DNA of 64,000 bases. Source: CAITWF01 sp038231575. Its GTDB lineage: Bacteria > Verrucomicrobiota > Verrucomicrobiia > Opitutales > Opitutaceae. Positions 55,509-62,554 of the stretch are shown here, piece by piece; the stretch's first letter is position 1, and every line of letters begins with the position of its first letter. The position numbers were made by a program, and so were the translations under genes. The DNA lies in contig JBBRLB010000008.1 of assembly GCA_038231575.1 (NCBI GenBank), positions 11,261 to 75,260 of the forward strand. The letters are read 5' to 3'. The notes under the pieces were generated by a model, which searched no databases, was not told where the DNA came from, and saw only the letters and a list, made by a program, of their open reading frames with translations.

Positions 55509-58500
55509 TTGTTAATTTTGCGCGCAGATACGGCGCGGTCGGGCTGCGTTTGACTTTGAGCAGGCCCGCGAGTTCGCCCTGGTAAATCAGCTCGCCACCG
55601 TCGGGTCCGCCGACCGGACCGAGTTCGACGATGTAGTCCGCCTCGGCGAGCAGATCCAAGTGATGCTCGATCACGACGACAGTGTGGCCTTGATCGACGA
55701 GCGAGTGCAGGACGCGGATGAGTTTTTCGCAGTCGCTCAAGTGCAGTCCGATGGTCGGCTCCTCGAGCAGGTAGAGATTGCGCGGCTGCAGCCCGTAGCG
55801 ACGGTCGCGATAGGTCGCGAGGCCGGTGGCGAGTTCAGTGACGAGCTTGAGCCGCTGCGCCTCACCGCCGCTGAGCGTCGAGGAACTCTGGCCCAGCGAA
55901 AGGTAACCGAGTCCGCAATCGATCATCAGTTTGCAGACATGGGAGAGCTGCGAATGAAAATCGAAAAACGGCGCCGCCTCCTCGAAGGTGAGCCGCAGCA
56001 CCTCGCCGATCGATTTTCCCTTCCACATGATGTCGGCGAGCTCGGGACCGTAGCGCAACCCGCGGCAATCGTCGCACGGCAGGTAGGTGTCGGGCATGAA
56101 CGCCATCTCCAGCTTGATCCGGCCCGCGCCTTCGCAGGTCGGGCAGCGTCCGCCCGCCGTGTTGAAGGAGAAACGCGACGCCGTGTAGCCCCGCATTTTC
56201 GCCTCGGGCAGCGACGCAAAAAACTGCCGCACGAGATCGAAGATGCCGAGGTAGGTCGCCGGCGTGGAGCGCGGCGTTTTCCCGATCGGCGATTGATCCA
56301 CCTCGATGACCGAGCGGAAGGCGCTCGCGTTGAGGAGCTCCGCGAAGGGCGGAGTCGAAGCAGCATCGGAAACGAAACCGGTGGCCTTGGTGAACTCACG
56401 GCCGGTGAGTTTTTTCTTCCGGTTTTTGATCGCATGGGCGACAGCGGGGTCGAGCAGATCGCGGAAGAGCGTGGATTTCCCGGCACCGCTCGGGCCCGCG
56501 ATCATGATGAGCCGGCCGGGCGGCAGGCGGAGATCGAAGCCCTTGAGGTTGCGGAAGCGGGCGGCGTTGAGTTCGAGCCAGGGGTTTTTCCCGGAGGCGG
56601 GTTCGAGTTTCCGATATTCGCCGCGCAGCGGATGCACGATGCCCTTCGCGAGGAAGAGGCCGGTGAGCGATTGCGGGCTGGCGCGAATTTCCGCGGGCGT
56701 GCCCTGCGCCAGAATCGCACCGCCATGAACGCCCGCCGCCGGCCCGAGATCGATGATCCGATCGGCGCGGGCCATGAGTTCGTCGTCGTGCTCGACGACG
56801 AGCACGGTGTTTCCCTTGTCGCGCAAACTCTCGAGCGTCTCGATCAGCCGCTGGTTGTCGCGCGCGTGCAGGCCGATGCTCGGTTCGTCGAGGACGTAGA
56901 GCACGCCGGCGAGATTGGTGCCGAGCTGAGCGGCGAGTCGGATGCGTTGGGCTTCACCGCCCGAGAGCGTTTCGGTCGGGCGTTCGAGTGCGAGGTAGCC
57001 GAGACCCACGTGATCGAGGAATTTCAGGCGCTCCTCGATCTGCGGGACGATGTCCTGCGTGATGAGTCGGCCGCGGGCATCGAGGTCGAGCGCGCGAAGC
57101 GTGGCGAGCAACCGGGCCGGAGTGAGCGCGAGTAGCGCAGGCAGTGAGATCGCGGGCTGCTTCGCCGTTGCGCGGAGGGGAAGCTTCACTGAGCGACCGA
57201 TACGATTGAGCCGGGCGCCGTGGCAATCCGGACACGGCGAGCCCTCGTCCGACAGATCGTCGGTCGAATCGACGCCGAACGCGCGGAGCTTCGCGAGCGG
57301 ATCGGAATTTTCCTCGTCGTCGTCCGGCACGAGCATCCACGGAAAGATCCGGCCGTGTCCCCGGCAGGTCGGGCACCAGCCCCGCGGCGAGTTGAACGAA
57401 AAATTCTTCGGATCGAGTTCGGGAAAACTTTCGCCGGTCTCGATGTCGGTGCGCGTGGTCGAGAACCACGAGAGCACTTCGCCCTGCGGTGTGAGCAGGA
57501 AGCACGCGCCTTTGCCGACCTTCAGCGCGCGGGCGAGGACGTCCGTCGGCTTCGTTGGGGACGGCTCTCCGAGCGGTCCTGCGTTTGAGCCCCGATTTGT
57601 CCTGGAACTCAGGCCGCCTCGGAGAGGCGTCCCCACCTTCAGGTCGCCGACGACGACTTCGATGTCGTGCTCCTTGTAGCGATCGAGTTTCTGGAAGGCG
57701 TCGACGCGCGTGAGCTTCCCGTCGGCGCGCATGAGTTCGTAGCCCTGCTTGGAAATCCACGTCGCGATCGGTTGGTGGTGGCCTTTGCGTCCGCGGATGA
57801 GCGGGGCGCAGAGATAAAGGTGTTTCGCTTTTTTTGCCTTGGGCGTGGCGAGCACGCGCGCGAGCAGCGTTTTCAACTGGCCGACGGAAAGCGGCTGGAC
57901 GGGTTTGTCGGTGTCGGGGTGATGCTGCACCCCGAGGCGCGCGTAGAGCAGGCGAAGGTATTGCGCGACCTCGGTGATGGTCGCGACGGTGGACTTGCGC
58001 GAACCGCGCGTGACGCGCTGCTCGATCGCGACGGTCGGTGGAATCCCCGTGAGCAGATCGACGGCGGGGCGGGGGAGTTGCTCGACGAATTGACGGGCAT
58101 AGGGCGACATCGATTCCATGAAACGCCGCTGGCCCTCGGCAAACACGATGTCGAATGCGAGGGTGGATTTGCCCGAGCCCGAGACGCCCGTCACGACCGT
58201 GAGCTGGCGATGCCCGATTGAGAGCGAAATGTTTTTGAGGTTGTTTTCGCGCGCCCCGGTGATCGTAAGATTGCCGCTCGGGAGCGTGCGGGGGGCTGGG
58301 TAGGGCGCGGCGTCTTCGGCGGCGAGCTGAAGTTTTTCTTCACCCGCGAGCGCGTCGCGGAGAAAAAGCGAGGTCTCGGTTCTGGCCGCGGCAACGTGTT
58401 CGGGGGTGCCTGCGGCGACGATACGGCCGCCGTTCGCGCCGGCATCGGGACCGACTTCGAGAATCCAGTCGGCGGATTTCAGGACATCAAGGTTGTGCTC

Positions 58501-61284
58501 GATGACGATGACGCTGTGGCCGCGATCGACGAGGGCTTGGAGGACGGCGAGAAGGCGTTTGACGTCGTGGCGATGCAGTCCGGTGGTCGGTTCGTCGAGG
58601 AGGAGCAAGGCGCCCGGTTCAATGTTCGATTTGGGATTTTCGATTTGGGATTGAGTGGAATCGCCGGTGAAGGTGCCGAGGTAGCGGACCAGCTTGAGAC
58701 GCTGCGATTCGCCACCGCTGAGCGTGTTGAGCGGCTGGCCGAGCGTGAGGTAGCCGAGACCGACGGAGTCGAGGGAGGCGAGACGTTGCTGGATTTCCGG
58801 GTGCTCGGCGAAGAGCGCCAGCGCGTCGGCGACCGGCGTGTTGAGCAGATCGGCGACGGAGCGGCCGTTCCACTGGATCGCGAGGACCTCGGGCTTGAAA
58901 CGGCGCGACTCGCAGACCGGACACGGGACAAACACGTCCGAGAGAAACTGCATCTCGACGCGCTCGTAGCCGAGGCCGAGACAATGTTCGCAGCGGCCGT
59001 CGCCGCTATTGAAAGAAAAAGAGGACGGGCTGAAACCCGCTTCCAGAGCGGCAGGCGTGGTCGCGTAGAGCTCGCGGATGAGCTCCCACGCCTCGGTATA
59101 CAGCGCGGGATTGGAGCGCGGCGTGCGCGACAGCGGCGACTGATCGACGAGGACGATTTCGCCGAACTCGGCGTCGCCGGAAATTTTTTCGATTGCGGCG
59201 GGATCCTCGGTGAGCTGCAGGCGCTGCGCGAGGAGGCCTTGGTAGATGACGTTGTCGAGCAGGGTGGATTTGCCGGAGCCGGAAACGCCGCTGAGGCAGA
59301 CGAAGCGGCCCAGCGGGATCGCGACGTCGAGGTGGTGGAGATTGTGTTTGGTGACGTTGTGAAAACGGAGCCAGGGCGTCCGCGGGGAGTGACCACTGTC
59401 CAATGACCACGGTCCAATGGGTCGGCGTTGCGCGGGGGTGGGAATGGTCTCGCGGCCGGAAAAATATTTTCCGGTGATGCTCGCGGGCGCGGTGAGCATA
59501 GCGGGCACCGTGCCTTCGAACACGATGTGGCCGCCGCGGCCGCCGGGCTCGGGGCCGACCTCGATCACGTGATCGGCTGCGCGGATCATCGCCTCATCGT
59601 GCTCGACGACCACGACGGTATTGCCGGCGTCGGTGAGCGTGCGGATAATCGCGATGAGCCGGTGGATGTCGCGCGGATGGAGGCCGACGCTGGGTTCATC
59701 GAGGACGAAGAGCGTATCGACGAGCGAGGTGCCGAGGCACGAGGTGAGGTTAACCCGTTCGACTTCGCCGCCGGACAGGGTCTTCGACGAACGATCGAGC
59801 GTGAGGTAGCCGAGGCCGACCTGCGCGAGGTAGCGTAGGCGCGTGAGAATGGATTCGTAAGCGAGCTCCGACTGGCGATCGCCTTGGCGCGGACGGGCGT
59901 CGGCGAGACCGGTGAGCAGATCGGAAACGGGCAACTGGTAGAGCTGGGGCAGGGTGAAGCCGCGCCATTTCCAGCAGAGGGCTTCGGGCTGGAGTCGCTG
60001 GCCGCCGCAATCGGGGCACGGATTGTAGGCGCGGTAACGCGCGAGGAAAACACGCACGTGCATCTTGTAGGTCGTCTTCTCCAGCCAGCGGAAGAAGCCC
60101 TTCAATCCATACCAATATTGCGGCCACTTCTTGCCATGCTCGTCGCCATAGCCGGGCTCGCCATCGACCACGAAACGCTGCTGCTCGGTCGTGAGCGAGG
60201 CGAACGGAACGTTCGTCGGAATTTTTTTCTTCTTCGTGAAGACGAGCAGATCTTTTTTTGACTCGCCGTAGATTTCGCTCTCCCAGCATTTGATGACACC
60301 GTCGTCGATCGAACGCGAGAGGTCGGGCATCGCGAGGCGGTAGTCGATTTCGATCACGCGGCCGAAGCCGCGGCATTTCGGGCAGGCGCCGAGCGGGGAG
60401 TTGAAGGAGAAAAGCGGGGGCGTCGCCGCGCGAAACGTGCGGCCCGTCTTCGGCGAATGCAGGCCGCGCGAGAAATGGCCGGCGGTGGCGAGCGTGTCGG
60501 CGGCGAACAGATAAACCTGGCCCTTGCCGAAGTGCAGCGCGGTCTCGATCGCCTCGAGCGCGCGGGATTGGTGCGCGGCTTCGAGGGCGAGGCGATCTTG
60601 CGCGACGAAGAGGTCGGTGGCGTTCGCGAGCGGTTTCGCGTTGGCGAGGAGGTCGTCGATCTTGTGGACGGCGAGGGACGAAGCAGGCGGGCCGCCCGCG
60701 CTCCCCAGCACGCGAACATAGCCTTGGTTTTTGAGATTCGTGAGAATCTCGGGCCACGTGAGGTTCGCGGGTTTGGTGACCTTGAAGCCGATGATGATCG
60801 CTTTGCCTGGGTGAGCGACGACGGACTTTTCCCAGATGGTCTGCGGATTGTCGTCCTCCACTTTTTCGCCGGTGGCGGGATCGAAGCACTCGGCGACGTG
60901 GCTGAACCAGACTTTGAAGAAATCCGTGAGCTCCGTCATCGTGCCGACGGTCGAGCGCGAGGTCTTGACGGTGTTGCTCTGCTGAATCGCGATCGACGGG
61001 CGGATGTTTTCGATCGAGTCGACCTTGGGTTTGTCGAGGAGGTCGAGGAATTGGCGGGTGTAGGCGGAAAACGTCTCGACGTAACGGCGCTGGCCCTCGG
61101 CGTGAAGTGTGTCGAAGACGAGGGAGGATTTGCCCGCGCCGCTCAGGCCGGTGACGACGACGTAGCGCCCGAGCGGTAAATCGAGATCGAAGCCCTTGAG
61201 GTTGTTCTGACGGACACCGCGGAGGCGGATGCACTCGGGTTTCGGAGCGGCGACAGCGAGAGATTCAGAAATTCTTTTAACCAC
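55504..61284 (-). CDS. uvrA: Double-length UvrA (tandem excinuclease ABC subunit A fusion)
   Basis: 1926 residues, twice the usual UvrA length of about 950. UvrA recognises DNA damage and loads UvrB. Half one (about 1-1000) has Walker A GLSGAGKSS at 46-54, signature LSGGEVERVNL, a second Walker A GVSGSGKST near 665 and signature LSGGESQRLKL. Half two (about 1001-1926) has GVSGSGKST near 1032, LSGGEAQRIRL, GPSGAGKST near 1595 and LSGGEAQRLKL. Cys-x-x-Cys zinc pairs occur in both halves. The last Walker B reads LYLLEEPTIGLH, with Glu in place of the usual Asp. The start is GTG within a repeat fragment. Three short dispersed repeats lie in frame: near residues 621, 881 and 1217-1243. A damage-sensing or protective paralogue role is possible. 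Confidence 0.93.
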   Translation of the reverse strand: MVKRISESLAVAAPKPECIRLRGVRQNNLKGFDLDLPLGRYVVVTGLSGAGKSSLVFDTLHAEGQRRYVETFSAYTRQFLDLLDKPKVDSIENIRPSIAIQQSNTVKTSRSTVGTMTELTDFFKVWFSHVAECFDPATGEKVEDDNPQTIWEKSVVAHPGKAIIIGFKVTKPANLTWPEILTNLKNQGYVRVLGSAGGPPASSLAVHKIDDLLANAKPLANATDLFVAQDRLALEAAHQSRALEAIETALHFGKGQVYLFAADTLATAGHFSRGLHSPKTGRTFRAATPPLFSFNSPLGACPKCRGFGRVIEIDYRLAMPDLSRSIDDGVIKCWESEIYGESKKDLLVFTKKKKIPTNVPFASLTTEQQRFVVDGEPGYGDEHGKKWPQYWYGLKGFFRWLEKTTYKMHVRVFLARYRAYNPCPDCGGQRLQPEALCWKWRGFTLPQLYQLPVSDLLTGLADARPRQGDRQSELAYESILTRLRYLAQVGLGYLTLDRSSKTLSGGEVERVNLTSCLGTSLVDTLFVLDEPSVGLHPRDIHRLIAIIRTLTDAGNTVVVVEHDEAMIRAADHVIEVGPEPGGRGGHIVFEGTVPAMLTAPASITGKYFSGRETIPTPAQRRPIGPWSLDSGHSPRTPWLRFHNVTKHNLHHLDVAIPLGRFVCLSGVSGSGKSTLLDNVIYQGLLAQRLQLTEDPAAIEKISGDAEFGEIVLVDQSPLSRTPRSNPALYTEAWELIRELYATTPAALEAGFSPSSFSFNSGDGRCEHCLGLGYERVEMQFLSDVFVPCPVCESRRFKPEVLAIQWNGRSVADLLNTPVADALALFAEHPEIQQRLASLDSVGLGYLTLGQPLNTLSGGESQRLKLVRYLGTFTGDSTQSQIENPKSNIEPGALLLLDEPTTGLHRHDVKRLLAVLQALVDRGHSVIVIEHNLDVLKSADWILEVGPDAGANGGRIVAAGTPEHVAAARTETSLFLRDALAGEEKLQLAAEDAAPYPAPRTLPSGNLTITGARENNLKNISLSIGHRQLTVVTGVSGSGKSTLAFDIVFAEGQRRFMESMSPYARQFVEQLPRPAVDLLTGIPPTVAIEQRVTRGSRKSTVATITEVAQYLRLLYARLGVQHHPDTDKPVQPLSVGQLKTLLARVLATPKAKKAKHLYLCAPLIRGRKGHHQPIATWISKQGYELMRADGKLTRVDAFQKLDRYKEHDIEVVVGDLKVGTPLRGGLSSRTNRGSNAGPLGEPSPTKPTDVLARALKVGKGACFLLTPQGEVLSWFSTTRTDIETGESFPELDPKNFSFNSPRGWCPTCRGHGRIFPWMLVPDDDEENSDPLAKLRAFGVDSTDDLSDEGSPCPDCHGARLNRIGRSVKLPLRATAKQPAISLPALLALTPARLLATLRALDLDARGRLITQDIVPQIEERLKFLDHVGLGYLALERPTETLSGGEAQRIRLAAQLGTNLAGVLYVLDEPSIGLHARDNQRLIETLESLRDKGNTVLVVEHDDELMARADRIIDLGPAAGVHGGAILAQGTPAEIRASPQSLTGLFLAKGIVHPLRGEYRKLEPASGKNPWLELNAARFRNLKGFDLRLPPGRLIMIAGPSGAGKSTLFRDLLDPAVAHAIKNRKKKLTGREFTKATGFVSDAASTPPFAELLNASAFRSVIEVDQSPIGKTPRSTPATYLGIFDLVRQFFASLPEAKMRGYTASRFSFNTAGGRCPTCEGAGRIKLEMAFMPDTYLPCDDCRGLRYGPELADIMWKGKSIGEVLRLTFEEAAPFFDFHSQLSHVCKLMIDCGLGYLSLGQSSSTLSGGEAQRLKLVTELATGLATYRDRRYGLQPRNLYLLEEPTIGLHLSDCEKLIRVLHSLVDQGHTVVVIEHHLDLLAEADYIVELGPVGGPDGGELIYQGELAGLLKVKRSPTAPYLRAKLTR
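57557..57634. repeat. Palindromic element inside uvrA (78 bp, in frame)
   Basis: Ends GGGGACGGCTCTCCGAG (57557-57573) and CTCGGAGAGGCGTCCCC (57618-57634) are inverted repeats matching at 16 of 17. Total 78 bp, exactly 26 codons, without a stop in the uvrA frame. It encodes residues about 1217-1243 of UvrA (LSSRTNRGSNAGPLGEPSP in part). Related copies are at 33475-33558 and 51853-51948. Confidence 0.9.
58617..58655. repeat. Short dispersed repeat inside uvrA (NPKS type)
   Basis: On the + strand TTCAATGTTCGATTTGGGAT and TTTCGATTTGGGATTGAG. On the coding strand it gives AATCCCAAATCGAAAATCCC, translated SQIENPKSNIE. It falls between the signature motif and Walker B of the second ATPase cassette, where canonical UvrA has only a few variable residues. 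Confidence 0.65.
59389..59421. repeat. Short direct-repeat element inside uvrA (GACCACTGTCCAAT type)
   Basis: GACCACTGTCCAAT is followed at once by GACCACGGTCCAAT and GGG. It gives GPWSLDSGHS in UvrA (near residue 621), just before the third beta strand of the second ATP-binding cassette. Elements of this GTCATTGGACAGTGG class are common in spacers. Confidence 0.6.
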
Positions 61285-61308
61285 GGACCGACACGGATGA
61301 ACAGGGAC
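61279..61308. repeat. Partial copy of the ACCACGGAT palindrome at the uvrA start
   Basis: AACCACGGACCGACACGGAT followed by GAACAGGGAC matches the left arm of the palindrome after trpB (27897-27925). The GTG start codon of uvrA (61282-61284) lies inside it. Confidence 0.6.
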
Positions 61309-61344
61309 GTTTGGAATGCAACTCGGAGCGAGGCGACCGCAATG

Positions 61345-61370
61345 TCTCCTGACAGGACGGTGTCAGGAGA
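61345..61370. terminator. Perfect 10-bp inverted repeat between the SUMF1 gene and uvrA
   Basis: TCTCCTGACA and TGTCAGGAGA with a 6-nt loop GGACGG lie 24 bases downstream of the stop of the SUMF1-like gene and 60 bases upstream of the uvrA start. No U-tract follows on either strand; a terminator or a regulatory palindrome for uvrA are both possible. Confidence 0.45.
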
Positions 61371-61394
61371 GCGGGTCGATGGGGACGAGTCCGT

Positions 61395-62435
61395 TCATTT
61401 CGCCATGACCGGCGCGGAGTTTGTCGCGGTGCGCGTCGGAGCGAGCGCCAGGCGGAAGCCGCTGCCGCCAAAGTTTAGTCCCTGCCACGTGCGACTGGCG
61501 GAACGGCACTGGCCCGCGCTGGAACTCCACCCGCCGCCGCGAACGATGCGTGACGAGCCACTCGACGGCCCGCTGTAATCGGTCATGGGGTCGGTCACGG
61601 CGCCCCCCGGATAGCCGCTGTAGCCGTCGGCACACCACTCGATGACATTGCCGTGCATATCGTAAAGTCCCCACGCGTTCGGGAGTTTTTGCGCGACGGG
61701 ATGAGTTTGCCCGCCGCTGTTGAGTTCATACCACGCCAACGCCCCGATTTCGCCGGCAAACGCCCCGGTTGTGCCGGCGCGACACGCGTATTCCCACTGC
61801 GCCTCGGTAGGCAAGGTATACTCGTAACTTTCCGGCAAGCGCCCGACCGCTCGCTCGCGATCGGTGAGCTTCCGGCAAAACTCCATCGCCAGCACCCACG
61901 ACACGCGCTCGACGGGCCGGTCGGAACCCTTGAAGCGGCTGGGCCGTGGCACGTTTTCCATGACGGCCTGCCACTGCTCTTGGGTAACCTCGGTGCGGCC
62001 CAGCCAGAATCCGCGCGAGATTGTCACGCGCGTATCGTTGTCACTGCCCTGAACGGCGCTCATGACAAACGTTCCGCCGGGAATCCACAACAGCGCGAGG
62101 TCGCCGCTGCCACAGGTGAAACTGGCCCCCGCCTCGGGCCGGCGGTTCTCAATCGGGACGAGATGAGACGCGGCGGGAGGCACGTTCGGCGCCGTGGCAT
62201 CGCCGCGCGTCCGATCGAGCGCGGCGGCAAATTTGGCCCGCAGCTCGTTGAGGCGTTCGTCGGCGGGGTAGAGCGTGATGAGCCGGTCGATCGCGCGGAT
62301 CGCGATTTCGAACTTCCCTTCCTGCGCAATTTGCAGGATCGGGGAGAGATCGGGAGCGACGGCGGGTTGGGCGGCGCGGAGCACCGCGCACACGCCGAGC
62401 AAGAGGGCGATACGTTTTCGTCCAAGCGGGTTCAT
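61395..62435 (-). CDS. Formylglycine-generating-enzyme-like (SUMF1) secreted protein
   Basis: 346 residues from the ATG at 62435, with a signal peptide (about 8-24). Residues 30-80 are helical with one TPR-like motif. The C-terminal 230 residues are a SUMF1/FGE domain: the GGTFVMSA start motif, TRVTISRGFWLGRTEVTQEQW, RLPTEAQWEYACRAGT and VRGGGW plus the final SGFRLAL. In true FGE two Cys bind copper; here C-rich positions (CRSA near the end) only partly match, so a sulfatase-maturation or a carbohydrate-binding role is not certain. Its stop is 24 bp from the hairpin before uvrA. Confidence 0.88.
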   Translation of the reverse strand: MNPLGRKRIALLLGVCAVLRAAQPAVAPDLSPILQIAQEGKFEIAIRAIDRLITLYPADERLNELRAKFAAALDRTRGDATAPNVPPAASHLVPIENRRPEAGASFTCGSGDLALLWIPGGTFVMSAVQGSDNDTRVTISRGFWLGRTEVTQEQWQAVMENVPRPSRFKGSDRPVERVSWVLAMEFCRKLTDRERAVGRLPESYEYTLPTEAQWEYACRAGTTGAFAGEIGALAWYELNSGGQTHPVAQKLPNAWGLYDMHGNVIEWCADGYSGYPGGAVTDPMTDYSGPSSGSSRIVRGGGWSSSAGQCRSASRTWQGLNFGGSGFRLALAPTRTATNSAPVMAK

Positions 62436-62554
62436 ACCGGGTAGATCCAAGCGCGTGAGACTACCGGTGCGCCGCAAGTTGCGCCAAGTCCGAAACCGTC
62501 GCGGCGGAAAACATTTGTCAGTGGCTTCGACTTGCCGCCATTAACGCTCGCCTC

